Assembly: GCA_900753285.1 (NCBI GenBank)
Contig: CAADYN010000194.1
Span: 1-25,989 of the forward strand
Source: Clostridia bacterium
GTDB taxonomy: Bacteria; Bacillota; Clostridia; Oscillospirales; CAG-272
Reading direction: 5' to 3'
Length of the DNA stretch: 25,989 bases
In this document: piece after piece, positions 14,740 through 22,619 of the stretch
How the letters are laid out: each line of letters opens with the position of its first letter
How positions within the stretch are numbered: position 1 is the first letter of the stretch
Program-made: the position numbers and the translations under genes
The notes under the pieces: model-generated
Told to the model about the DNA's origin: nothing
Seen by the model: only the letters and a program-made list of their open reading frames with translations
Databases searched by the model: none

Positions 14740-15464
14740 TCTTCTTCGCCGAGGAGTCTCTTCAGAATTTCATGATATGCGTCTTCTACACCGCCCATGT
14801 CGCGACGGAAACGGTCCTTGTCGAGCTTTTCATGAGTTGTAGAGTCCCAGAAGCGGCAGGTATCGGGAGAAATTTCGTCTGCAAGAATGATTTTGCCGTC
14901 GGGTGTGCGTCCGAACTCGATCTTGAAGTCAACGAGGTCGATATTGCACTTTGAGAGGAATTTGATAAGGAAATCGTTTACGCGGAAGGAATAGTCGGCA
15001 ATTTCCTTGAGTTCTTCGGGAGTTGCGATATTCATAGCGTAGATGTGGTATTCGTTAACCATGGGGTCGCCGAGCGCGTCATCCTTGTAGCAGAACTCGA
15101 GAACGGGAGACGCGAGCTTTGTTCCTTCGGGAATGCCGAGTCTCTTTGAAAGTGAGCCTGCTGCGATGTTGCGGACTATTACTTCAAGGGGAACTATCTT
15201 AACCTTCTTAACGACTGTTTCGCGGTCATTCAGCTGCTCAACTACGTGCGTGGGGATGCCTTCCTTTTCAAGAAGAGACATAAGATAGTTGCTGACTCTG
15301 TTGTTGATGGAGCCTTTGCCTTCTATTGTGCCTTTTTTCAGACCGTTGAATGCGGTAGCGTCATCCTTATATGATACGATGTAGCAGTTTTCGTCGGTGG
15401 TATTATAAACTTTCTTAGCCTTTCCTTCGTAGAGCTGTGTGGTTTTTTCAATTTTTGCCGCCAT
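14736..15464 (-). CDS. purC: Phosphoribosylaminoimidazole-succinocarboxamide synthase
   Basis: This is the 242-residue SAICAR synthetase, which joins aspartate to CAIR using ATP. Motifs are QLYEGKAKKVYNT at the nucleotide-binding start, VPLEVIVRNIAAGS, and FGRTPDGKIILADEISPDTC with RFWD near the C-terminus. The length is typical for the stand-alone bacterial enzyme. GAGAGG lies upstream of the ATG. It lies 72 nt after purA and overlaps purF by 4 nt, indicating translational coupling. Confidence 0.97.
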   Translation of the reverse strand: MAAKIEKTTQLYEGKAKKVYNTTDENCYIVSYKDDATAFNGLKKGTIEGKGSINNRVSNYLMSLLEKEGIPTHVVEQLNDRETVVKKVKIVPLEVIVRNIAAGSLSKRLGIPEGTKLASPVLEFCYKDDALGDPMVNEYHIYAMNIATPEELKEIADYSFRVNDFLIKFLSKCNIDLVDFKIEFGRTPDGKIILADEISPDTCRFWDSTTHEKLDKDRFRRDMGGVEDAYHEILKRLLGEEE

Positions 15465-15536
15465 GGTAATTACCTCTCGTTATATTATTTTATATTAATG
15501 AACACGGTACTTTAATTTTTAATTGCGGTACAATGC

Positions 15537-16814
15537 TCAGTCCTTTACGAAATACTGGTCTCTTTCCGCGCCTACCGAAACATACTTGATAGGGCAGTTT
15601 ATTGCTTTTTCAATGAACCTGATATACTTCTGCGCGTTTTCGGGAAGCTCCTCGAATGAACGGCAGCCGGAGATATCTGTCTTCCAACCGTCAAGATATT
15701 CGTAAACCGGCTTTGCTTCGTTGAGTGCGGTTTCGCCTGTCGGGAATTTATCTGTCTCAACGCCGTTTACGATATACTTTGTGCATACGGGAATCTTATC
15801 GAGAACGGAGAGAATGTCGAGCTTTGTCAGTGCGATGGCTGTGGGAGCCTGCATGAGAACGCCGTACTTTGTTGCTACAACGTCAAATCCGCCTACTCTT
15901 CTCGGTCTGCCTGTAGCCGCGCCGTATTCGTGACCTTCTTCTCTTATCTTATCGCCGATTTCATCAAACAGCTCACAGGTGAACGGTCCCGCGCCTACGC
16001 AGCTTGAATATGCCTTTGTAATGCCGACAACGCCGTCAAGATGAGCGAACGGAATGCCTGCGCCTACGGGAGCATATGCGGCGATTGTGGAAGAAGCGGA
16101 GGTGTAGGGATAGATACCGAAGTCGATGTCTCTGAGCGCGCCGAGCTGAGCCTCGAACATTACAGACTTACCTGCGTCTATAGCATTCTTTAGGTATTCC
16201 GTTGTGTCGCAGACGTAATCCTTGAGCACGCCGCCGTACTTCTCAAGCCATGCGCGAACGTCCTCTTCCTTGATGGGAGCAACGCCGTAGCCCTTTTCAA
16301 CGGTGAGGTTCTTCCATTCGAGAACGCCCGCAAGTCTGTCGTCAATAGCCTTTTTGTCAAGGAGGTCGCCCATTTTGAACGCCTTCTTCATATATTTATC
16401 GGAATATACGGGAGAAATGCCGCGCCTGGTTGAGCCGTAAGCCTTGCCCGCGAGTCTGTCCTCTTCAAGACCGTCGAGAAGCTTGTGATAAGGCATACAA
16501 ATTACAGCCTTGTCGCTTATCTTTAGTCTGTCGGGGTTGATGTTCAGACCGAGAGCGCGGTTCTTTTCGATTTCGTTTACAAGATGCTCAAGGTCGATTA
16601 CCATGCCGGGTCCCATTACACATACGGTTTCATCGCGGGTAATTCCGGAAGGAAGAAGGTTAAGGATGAATGTACCCTTTTCGTTTACGACGGTGTGACC
16701 CGCGTTGTTTCCTCCCTGGTATCTTACTACTACGTCATAGCTTGACGAAAGAAGGTCGACCATTCTGCCCTTTCCTTCGTCGCCCCAGTTGATTCCAACT
16801 ACAGCAGTTAACAT
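15537..16814 (-). CDS. purA: Adenylosuccinate synthetase
   Basis: This is the 425-residue GTP-dependent enzyme that converts IMP and aspartate to adenylosuccinate, the first step to AMP. The N-terminal VVGINWGDEGKGR holds the catalytic D12, and GGNNAGHTVV holds H40. KAYGSTRRGISPVYSDK and the later ATGRPRRVGGFD segment are also typical. GGAGGAAACAACA precedes the ATG. It lies 49 nt after purB; the two enzymes together form the IMP-to-AMP branch. Confidence 0.97.
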   Translation of the reverse strand: MLTAVVGINWGDEGKGRMVDLLSSSYDVVVRYQGGNNAGHTVVNEKGTFILNLLPSGITRDETVCVMGPGMVIDLEHLVNEIEKNRALGLNINPDRLKISDKAVICMPYHKLLDGLEEDRLAGKAYGSTRRGISPVYSDKYMKKAFKMGDLLDKKAIDDRLAGVLEWKNLTVEKGYGVAPIKEEDVRAWLEKYGGVLKDYVCDTTEYLKNAIDAGKSVMFEAQLGALRDIDFGIYPYTSASSTIAAYAPVGAGIPFAHLDGVVGITKAYSSCVGAGPFTCELFDEIGDKIREEGHEYGAATGRPRRVGGFDVVATKYGVLMQAPTAIALTKLDILSVLDKIPVCTKYIVNGVETDKFPTGETALNEAKPVYEYLDGWKTDISGCRSFEELPENAQKYIRFIEKAINCPIKYVSVGAERDQYFVKD

Positions 16815-16863
16815 TGTTGTTTCCTCCGTTTGATTCGTGAGTATTTATATAAATTTGATGGGT

Positions 16864-18294
16864 TTACACATTAATTGAAACGTCCGCGTCTCCCATATCG
16901 CGGTATTTTTCAAGGAGCGGCTTTATCTCATATTCGAGATACTCCACCGTCTGCTTTTCGGCACAGCCTGTGAAGGTTCTCGGGTCGGTCAGCTCGTTCA
17001 TTTCTTCGACGGTCAGACCGAAACGCTCGTCGTTCAGGATTCTTTCAAGCAGATCGTTTTCCGCGCCGTTTAATTTTATCTGTTTAGCGCACGCTACGGA
17101 ATGCTCGCGGATAGCTTCATGGAGCTTCTGTCTGTCACCGCCGCGCTTTGTGCAGTACATGAGAATGTTTTCGGTAGCCATGAACGGTATCTCTTCATTC
17201 AGATGCTTTGCCACAACCTTCGGATAAACGGTTCCGCCTGACACTACATTTATATAAAGCGCGAGAATGCCGTCTGTCGCGAGGAAAGCCTCGGGGACGG
17301 AGATTCTCTTGTTTGCGGAGTCGTCAAGAGTTCTCTCGAACCACTGTGTAGCCGCGGTTATCGAGGGATTTATTATATCCGCCATAACGTAGCGGGACAG
17401 TGACGCTATTCTTTCGCTTCTCATGGGATTGCGCTTGTAAGCCATTGCGGAAGAGCCTATCTGCTTGTCTTCAAACGGCTCGTCAAACTCTTTGAGATGG
17501 GAAAGTAAGCGGATGTCGTTTGAGAATTTAGCGGCGCTCTGTGCGATTCCGGAGAGAACGGCTAAAACGTCAAAGTCGACCTTTCTCGAATATGTCTGAC
17601 CGGAGACGGAGTAGCACGCGGAGAAGCCCATTTTTTCTGCGATGAGCTTGTCGAGAGCCTTTACCTTTTCGTAGTCTCCCTCAAAAAGCTCGAGGAATGA
17701 CGCTCCCGTTCCCGTTGTTCCCTTGCAGCCGAGAAGCTTGAGACGTGAGATTGTATACTCGAGTTTATCAAGGTCGGATACGAGATCCTGAAGCCAGAGA
17801 GTAGCTCTTTTGCCCATTGTGGTAGGCTGAGCGGCTTGGAAATGAGTATATGCAAGCGTCGGGAGGGACTTATGTTCTTCGGCGAAATGCGCGACAGCCT
17901 TGATGCAGCTTACAAGAAGTTTTTTAATCTGCTCCAGTCCACTGCGCATGAGAATTATATCGGTGTTGTCTCCGACGTAGCATGATGTCGCTCCGAGGTG
18001 AATTATTCCGGCAGCGTTCGGGCAGCAGTCGCCGTAGGTTTTGACATGAGCCATAACGTCGTGTCTTACCTCGGACTCGTACTTTTTAGCCTTATCGTAG
18101 TCGATATTGTAAATGTTGTCCTTCAGTTCCTTAATCTGCTCGTCGGTGATGTTGATTCCGAGTTCTTTTTCACTTTCGGCAAGCGCCACCCACAGCTTTC
18201 TCCAGGTAGAGAACTTAGTGTCGGCGGAAAAAATCTTCTTCATTTCATCACTCGCGTATCTGGTACACAGCGGGTTTTCGTAAACGTCAGTCAT
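16864..18294 (-). CDS. purB: Adenylosuccinate lyase
   Basis: This 476-residue lyase cleaves SAICAR and adenylosuccinate, releasing fumarate. The fumarase/ASL superfamily signature SSAMAYKRNPMRSE is present, as are SEVRHDVMAHVKTYG and LGATSCYVGDN with the active-site His regions. The length is closer to the longer (about 475) branch of PurB than to the 430-residue Bacillus form. The start at 18294 (MTDVYENPLC) has AAAGGA 6 nt upstream; nine further in-frame codons upstream lack support. It is the first gene of purB-purA-purC-purF. Confidence 0.96.
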   Translation of the reverse strand: MTDVYENPLCTRYASDEMKKIFSADTKFSTWRKLWVALAESEKELGINITDEQIKELKDNIYNIDYDKAKKYESEVRHDVMAHVKTYGDCCPNAAGIIHLGATSCYVGDNTDIILMRSGLEQIKKLLVSCIKAVAHFAEEHKSLPTLAYTHFQAAQPTTMGKRATLWLQDLVSDLDKLEYTISRLKLLGCKGTTGTGASFLELFEGDYEKVKALDKLIAEKMGFSACYSVSGQTYSRKVDFDVLAVLSGIAQSAAKFSNDIRLLSHLKEFDEPFEDKQIGSSAMAYKRNPMRSERIASLSRYVMADIINPSITAATQWFERTLDDSANKRISVPEAFLATDGILALYINVVSGGTVYPKVVAKHLNEEIPFMATENILMYCTKRGGDRQKLHEAIREHSVACAKQIKLNGAENDLLERILNDERFGLTVEEMNELTDPRTFTGCAEKQTVEYLEYEIKPLLEKYRDMGDADVSINV

Positions 18295-18347
18295 AAGCCG
18301 TCCTTTCGATGGAACAATCATTGATTTACATAAAGATTTACTTTAAT

Positions 18348-18388
18348 ATTATATCACATAAAACGGTTTGAATTATGAATAAAACCGT
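18348..18388 (-). promoter_or_regulatory. Candidate purB operon promoter with inverted repeat over the -35
   Basis: TATAAT (18353-18348) is clear, but the -35 position (18376-18371, ATAATT) is poor. An inverted repeat ACGGTTT/AAACCGT (18363-18369 and 18382-18388) spans that -35 region. This could be an operator for activation or repression. It does not match the Bacillus PurR box. Confidence 0.5.
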
Positions 18389-18407
18389 GTTTATATCATG
18401 ACAAGAC

Positions 18408-18445
18408 AAAAATCTCCGAAATGACCAACGCGGTCGAATTCGGAG
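18408..18445 (-). terminator. Intrinsic terminator of bioY
   Basis: On the minus strand CTCCGAA pairs with TTCGGAG and an inner GACC with GGTC, closing a 5-nt loop, followed by ATTTTTG. It lies 17 nt past the bioY stop. Confidence 0.85.
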
Positions 18446-18462
18446 GCTTGTTTTTGTCGAAA

Positions 18463-19023
18463 TTAATATGATTTGTGTTTTGTCACTGCGGGTATTACGC
18501 GGCTTCTGACTACTTCCGCTACAAGTGTGGCAGCAGCTATCTTAATGGAATCTCCTGCGATAAAGGGGAGAACGCACGCCGCCAAGCTGTATTTTAAGGT
18601 ATTTCCGGACACAAACATGAACCATGCAGTGCCGAGCGTATAGAGAAGAGCCGTGCCGAGTATCATGCCGACGATATCCCACAGAACGCGGTGCTTCTTC
18701 GCCATATCGGAGAAAAGACCTACAGTTATCGCGCAGGGAATATAGCCGATGAGATATCCGCCGGTAGGACCTACAAGACGCTCAAATCCGCCCATGAAGC
18801 CCGAGAAAACGGGAAGACCTACCGCGCCGAGCACAAGATATGCGGCTACAGCGAGACATCCGCCCTTCCATCCGCATACGAGAGCGGCGACGTAAACCGT
18901 AAATGTAGCGAGGGATATCGGAATAGGACCTATGCTTATGGAAAACGGTGCTGTTACACAAAGAAGTGCGGCGAAAAGTGCTGTTGTAGTGAGAAATCTA
19001 AGCTCTCGGCTTTTTGTATTCAT
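18463..19023 (-). CDS. bioY: Biotin transporter BioY (ECF S-component)
   Basis: This 186-residue membrane protein has about six hydrophobic segments and the BioY features SIGPIPISLATFTVYVAALV near the N-terminus and GPTGGYLIGYIPCA in the middle. BioY binds biotin and either works with an ECF energising module or is reported to take up biotin alone. No ecfA or ecfT gene is in the window, so a shared module elsewhere is likely. The start at 19023 (MNTKSREL) has AGGAG 10 nt upstream. It is monocistronic, with a consensus promoter and a terminator. I saw no convincing BirA operator. Confidence 0.94.
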   Translation of the reverse strand: MNTKSRELRFLTTTALFAALLCVTAPFSISIGPIPISLATFTVYVAALVCGWKGGCLAVAAYLVLGAVGLPVFSGFMGGFERLVGPTGGYLIGYIPCAITVGLFSDMAKKHRVLWDIVGMILGTALLYTLGTAWFMFVSGNTLKYSLAACVLPFIAGDSIKIAAATLVAEVVRSRVIPAVTKHKSY

Positions 19024-19065
19024 GCTGATTATACTCCTGACATTTATATCTTGCTTACAGTTACT

Positions 19066-19094
19066 ATTATAAACCACCGCCCGCCGAGTGTCAA
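19066..19094 (-). promoter_or_regulatory. Consensus sigma-A promoter of bioY
   Basis: TTGACA (19094-19089), 17 nt, TATAAT (19071-19066) on the minus strand. It is divergent from the glnN promoter. 19095-19204 between them shows nothing else recognisable. Confidence 0.9.
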
Positions 19095-19204
19095 GTTAAA
19101 GAATGCGGTTTTTCTCAAGTTTTCCTTTTTTTCACAATCGACTGACAAAATGGTCCCTCAAGTTGTGCAAATCTACGATTCGTTTTCTTTGAGCGGAAAA
19201 AGCC

Positions 19205-19233
19205 TTGACACGGTTCCAAAAGATGAGTATAAT
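19205..19233 (+). promoter_or_regulatory. Consensus sigma-A promoter of glnN
   Basis: TTGACA (19205-19210), 17 nt, TATAAT (19228-19233). The predicted transcription start is near 19240, leaving a leader of about 93 nt. Confidence 0.9.
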
Positions 19234-19241
19234 TTACTTAT

Positions 19242-19292
19242 AACGACAAAGACATTCGCGGGTTCTCACCATAGCAGTCATTGTCGTTTTTT
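19242..19292 (+). promoter_or_regulatory. Terminator-like hairpin at the 5' end of the glnN mRNA
   Basis: AACGACAA (19242-19249) pairs perfectly with TTGTCGTT (19281-19288). After an A-A mismatch, GAC/GTC extend the stem, and short GC/GC and GGT/ACC pairs can form inside. The right arm runs into a T tract (19287-19292, then C, TT). A long hairpin with U-tail starting within a few nucleotides of the predicted start suggests transcription attenuation of nitrogen assimilation. No competing antiterminator fits upstream, so the mechanism is open. Confidence 0.65.
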
Positions 19293-19332
19293 CTTGAATA
19301 CCAAAAATCAGTACTATGAAGGAGTTTATCCG

Positions 19333-21432
19333 ATGTCTACGGTCAGCGAATATTTCGGTTGTCTTTCCTTTGACGACACAACGATGAAAGAAAGACTTCC
19401 GAAAGATACGTACAAGTCTTTAAAGAAAACAATTGACGAAAACAGGCAGCTCGATCTCGGTGTGGCAAACATCGTGGCAAACGCAATGAAGGACTGGGCT
19501 GTAGAACACGGCTGCACTCACTACACTCATTGGTTCCAGCCTCTCACAGGAGTTACCGCGGAAAAGCACGACAGCTTCATCTCCCCCGTTGGCGACGGCA
19601 AGATTATCATGGAGTTTTCCGGAAAAGAGCTTGTGCGCGGTGAGCCTGACGCTTCCTCATTCCCCTCCGGCGGACTCAGAGCCACGTTTGAAGCAAGAGG
19701 CTACACGGCATGGGACCCGACTTCATACGCGTTCATAAAAGACGACACGTTATGTATACCGACTGCGTTCTGTTCATACGGCGGAGAAGCGCTTGACAAC
19801 AAAACTCCCCTGCTCCGCTCAATGGAGGCGATAAACAAGCAGTCTCTCAGAATATTGAAGCTGTTCGACCCGCACACCAACGTCACCTGCGTCAGAACAA
19901 GCGTAGGTCCGGAGCAGGAGTATTTCCTTGTACCGAAAGAGCTTTACGATCAGCGCGAGGACCTCATCTTCACCGGTAGAACGCTCTTCGGTGCGAAATC
20001 CCTCAAGGGACAGGAGCTTGACGACCACTATTTCGGTGTAATAAAGCCGAAGGTTGAAGCCTTCATGCGCGAGCTTGACGTGGAGCTTTGGAAACTCGGA
20101 ATTCTCGCAAAGACCGAGCACAACGAAGCCGCACCCGCACAGCACGAGCTTGCCCCGATATTCACTCAGGCGAACATAGCGACCGACCACAACCAGCTCA
20201 CTATGGAGATAATGAAGAAGGTCGCAAAACGTCACGGCCTTGTTTGCCTGCTGCATGAGAAGCCTTTCAGCGGCGTCAACGGCTCGGGCAAGCACAACAA
20301 CTGGTCGATAGGCACTAATACCGGCGTAAATCTGCTGACCCCCGGCGACACTCCGCACGACAACGCTCAGTTTCTTCTTTTCCTCTGCGCTGTCATAAAG
20401 GCTGTCGACGAATATCAGGCTCTCCTCAGAATCAGCGCGGCAACGGCAGGCAACGACCATCGTCTCGGCGCAAACGAAGCTCCTCCGGCTGTCATCTCGA
20501 TATTCCTCGGGGACGAGCTTACCGACATACTGAACGCGCTTGAATCCGACAAGCACTACGACCCGAAGGAAGCCGCAAGACTTCACCTCGGCACTGACAT
20601 TCTCCCGAAGCTCCCGAAAGACACGACAGACAGAAACAGAACCTCCCCCTTCGCGTTCACGGGAAACAAGTTCGAGTTCCGCATGGTAGGCTCGTCAAGC
20701 TCCATAGCAGACTGCAACACCGTCCTCAACACAGCAGTCGCCGAATCCCTCAGACAGTTTGCCGACATTCTCGAAACCTCCGCCAACTTCCAGGAAGAGC
20801 TGAACCATCTCATCCGCGATACCATCAAGAAGCACAAGAGAATAATCTTCAACGGAAACGGCTACAATGACGAATGGATTGAAGAAGCCACCGATGTACG
20901 CGGACTGCTCAACCTGCGCTCCACACCCGAAGCTCTCACGATGTATCTCACCGAGAAGAACATAGAACTGTTCAAAATACACCACGTCTACACCGAGACA
21001 GAGATGCGCTCGAGATACGAGATAATGCTTGAGAACTACGTCAAGACGATAAAAATCGAAGCTAACGTAATGATCGACATGATTTACAAGCAGATTCTTC
21101 CGGCAGTCGGCGAATACACAAAGGCTGTCAGCGAAACGGGCGTGATGAAGCGCACTCTCTCCACCGCCATCTCCACCGAATACGAAGAAAAGCTCGCCGC
21201 AAGACTTTCTTCTCTCTCGTCCTCCATTGCATCTCTCACGGAAGAGCTTGAGAGCGAAGTTCACGCAACGGACAAAATAACAGACATGACGGAAGCGTCG
21301 TTCGCTATCAAGGGCAAGGTCATAATCCTCATGGAAAAGCTGCGCAAGATATGCGACGAGGCGGAATCCATAACGGACGAAAAATACTGGAGATATCCTA
21401 CATACTCAAAGCTGCTCTTCGGAATTTCGTAA
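19333..21432 (+). CDS. glnN: Type III glutamine synthetase
   Basis: This 699-residue GSIII makes glutamine from glutamate and ammonia with ATP. It is the long, dodecameric class found in Clostridia, Bacteroidetes and cyanobacteria. GSIII hallmarks are FPSGGLRATFEARGYTAWDP (110-129), GPEQEYFLV (192-200), TEHNEAAPAQHELAPIF (261-277), NGSGKHNNWS (316-325) and AGNDHRLGANEAPP (372-385), followed by the C-terminal helical region. GAAGGAG lies 8 nt before the ATG at 19333; the frame is open a further 214 codons upstream through the promoter and antisense to bioY, which is not coding. It is monocistronic, followed by repeat copy 3. Confidence 0.97.
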   Translation: MSTVSEYFGCLSFDDTTMKERLPKDTYKSLKKTIDENRQLDLGVANIVANAMKDWAVEHGCTHYTHWFQPLTGVTAEKHDSFISPVGDGKIIMEFSGKELVRGEPDASSFPSGGLRATFEARGYTAWDPTSYAFIKDDTLCIPTAFCSYGGEALDNKTPLLRSMEAINKQSLRILKLFDPHTNVTCVRTSVGPEQEYFLVPKELYDQREDLIFTGRTLFGAKSLKGQELDDHYFGVIKPKVEAFMRELDVELWKLGILAKTEHNEAAPAQHELAPIFTQANIATDHNQLTMEIMKKVAKRHGLVCLLHEKPFSGVNGSGKHNNWSIGTNTGVNLLTPGDTPHDNAQFLLFLCAVIKAVDEYQALLRISAATAGNDHRLGANEAPPAVISIFLGDELTDILNALESDKHYDPKEAARLHLGTDILPKLPKDTTDRNRTSPFAFTGNKFEFRMVGSSSSIADCNTVLNTAVAESLRQFADILETSANFQEELNHLIRDTIKKHKRIIFNGNGYNDEWIEEATDVRGLLNLRSTPEALTMYLTEKNIELFKIHHVYTETEMRSRYEIMLENYVKTIKIEANVMIDMIYKQILPAVGEYTKAVSETGVMKRTLSTAISTEYEEKLAARLSSLSSSIASLTEELESEVHATDKITDMTEASFAIKGKVIILMEKLRKICDEAESITDEKYWRYPTYSKLLFGIS

Positions 21433-21437
21433 TACTA

Positions 21438-21527
21438 AGGATACTCTGAATAAATCGGATTTTTGCGATAAAAGGCTGAAATATAGTGTCTTTTGTCGCA
21501 AAAATAACATTAAATCAGAGGCTTCCT
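21438..21527 (+). repeat. 90-nt structured repeat, copy 3
   Basis: It starts 6 nt after the glnN stop codon in the same orientation as copies 1 and 2. All three copies are exactly 90 nt. The inner stem ATTTTTGCGATAAAAG / CTTTTGTCGCAAAAAT is 16 bp with one U-G; the outer stem CTCTGA/TCAGAG and AGGA/TCCT is unchanged. No T tract follows, so it is not an ordinary terminator; none is seen elsewhere after glnN. Confidence 0.9.
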
Positions 21528-21543
21528 AAAACTTTATATTTGA

Positions 21544-21573
21544 TGAATATATTCCTTCTTTATGGCAAGAATA
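21544..21573 (+). promoter_or_regulatory. Sigma-F-like forespore promoter of the SpoIIQ-like gene
   Basis: TGAATA (21544-21549), 14 nt, GGCAAGAATA (21564-21573). The second box fits the Bacillus sigma-F -10 consensus GGNNANAHTR at every defined position, and spoIIQ is a sigma-F gene in known species. It lies just upstream of the inserted element. Confidence 0.55.
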
Positions 21574-21590
21574 ATCACGTAGATATTCTA

Positions 21591-21764
21591 AGGTAACACC
21601 GCATAGTTCTGGTGGTAGAGTTGCGCCGTCAGATTTTTCGTCAGGTTAAACAAACCGAGGAAGCAAGAGTAAATCCTCTGCTGACGAGGCTTGTGACACA
21701 TGACGGAAAAGATGCAAGCAAATCTGCCGCCAAAGCGTTAGCTGTGAATTATGCGGTGGTGCCT
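21591..21764 (+). mobile_element. MITE-like element with imperfect TIRs and TA duplication
   Basis: The ends AGGTAACACCGCATAGTT and (reverse complement) AGGCACCACCGCATAATT match at 15 of 18 positions. TA flanks each end (21589-21590 and 21765-21766), as expected for an IS630/mariner-type insertion. The 174 bp are too short for a transposase, so movement would need one in trans. One frame is open across the element (21597-21764, stop at 21765) but has no ribosome site. Inside, CGTCA/TGACG (21639-21643, 21682-21686) can close a three-way junction with GGTT/AACC and GAGGA/TCCTC hairpins. Confidence 0.75.
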
Positions 21765-21786
21765 TAACAGAGGAAGGAATTTTTAT

Positions 21787-22551
21787 ATGTCAAGCTCTAC
21801 TAAAAAACAAAACCGCATACTTCTCATTTCACTGACAGCCATTCTCGCAGCCACAGCCGTACTCATCGCAGTCACGGGAAGCGCAAACAAGAAAAAAGCC
21901 GAAGCTCTCCCCGCGGAAACCGTAGAAACCGTCGCGGAAACAAAGAAAACCTCGACTGAGACGAAAAAAGAAACCGAAAAAGCTCCCGAAAACAGCTCCA
22001 CCGAGGAAGTTGAAGAAAAAATCACCGGAAAGACCGTAGAAAAGAAAGAAACCAAAGAAACTGAAGAGAAAAAGGACGCCGAGGTAGCCGTGGTCATTGA
22101 CGATGTTCTGCCGGAATTTTCTTCACCGGTGAACGGAATCGCGATAAAGGATTATTCCGACAATGTTCCCGTTTTCTCGTACACGATGGAGGACTACAGG
22201 GTTCACAACGGCGTTGACTTTGCCGCGTCTGTCGGAACTCCCGTATGCGCTGCCGCCGACGGTACTGTTTCCGAGATAAACGACGACCCGATGATGGGTG
22301 TATGCGTATCTCTGACTCACGCTGGCGGAGCTGTCACAAAGTACAAGGGTCTCTCCGAGGAATCCATGAGCATGGTTAACGTCGGAGACAATGTTGTACG
22401 CGGACAGGCTATCGGTTCTGCCGGAGACACTGCTCTCATCGAAAGCGCGGAGGAAAACCACGTCCACTTTGAGCTTACGGTAAACGGAGAAGCGCAGAAT
22501 CCCGCAGATTATTTTAAGGTAACAAGAGTATCCGACCTCACCGAGGACTGA
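21787..22551 (+). CDS. SpoIIQ-like membrane-anchored M23 (LytM) peptidase
   Basis: The 254-residue product has one N-terminal membrane segment (11-30), a Lys/Glu/Thr-rich linker (35-100) and a C-terminal LytM domain. Zinc ligands are complete: H140 and D144 in DYRVHNGVDFAA, and H225/H227 in NHVHFEL. The MEDYRVHNGVDF, PMMGVCVSLTHAGG and SMVNVGDNVVRGQAIG blocks resemble Clostridial SpoIIQ, the forespore half of the SpoIIQ-SpoIIIAH engulfment channel; general M23 endopeptidase is the alternative. The start at 21787 follows GAGGAAGGA with 8 nt spacing. A 36-nt in-frame stretch upstream comes from the end of the inserted element. The ORF begins only 22 bp past that element. Confidence 0.82.
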   Translation: MSSSTKKQNRILLISLTAILAATAVLIAVTGSANKKKAEALPAETVETVAETKKTSTETKKETEKAPENSSTEEVEEKITGKTVEKKETKETEEKKDAEVAVVIDDVLPEFSSPVNGIAIKDYSDNVPVFSYTMEDYRVHNGVDFAASVGTPVCAAADGTVSEINDDPMMGVCVSLTHAGGAVTKYKGLSEESMSMVNVGDNVVRGQAIGSAGDTALIESAEENHVHFELTVNGEAQNPADYFKVTRVSDLTED

Positions 22552-22563
22552 CGCAATACAAAA

Positions 22564-22612
22564 AGAGCTGCCGCAATGGAAAAACTCCGTAGCCGGCAGC
22601 TCTGTTTTATTT
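22564..22612. terminator. Bidirectional intrinsic terminator between spoIIQ-like gene and pnp
   Basis: A perfect 10-bp stem AGAGCTGCCG (22564-22573) / CGGCAGCTCT (22594-22603) with a 20-nt loop. The plus tail is GTTTTATTTTG; on the minus strand the tail is TTTTTG. Confidence 0.9.
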
Positions 22613-22619
22613 TGTTTTA

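Noticed and set aside
18295..18347. Purine riboswitch in the purB leader
   Set aside because: The leader is only about 45 nt and lacks the paired arms and conserved loops of the aptamer.
19024..19071. BirA-type operator at the bioY promoter
   Set aside because: No TTGTTAAC-type inverted repeat is present; only scattered partial similarity.
18691..19332. A 214-codon open extension upstream of glnN in frame
   Set aside because: It runs antisense through bioY and across the glnN promoter and hairpin. GSIII homologues start at 19333, which has a good ribosome site.
19819..20586. 255-codon minus-strand frame inside glnN
   Set aside because: Antisense to the most conserved part of glutamine synthetase; no initiation signals.
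21591..21764. Element considered as a coding gene for a small protein
   Set aside because: No ribosome site or convincing start, and the end of the frame is the terminal repeat itself.
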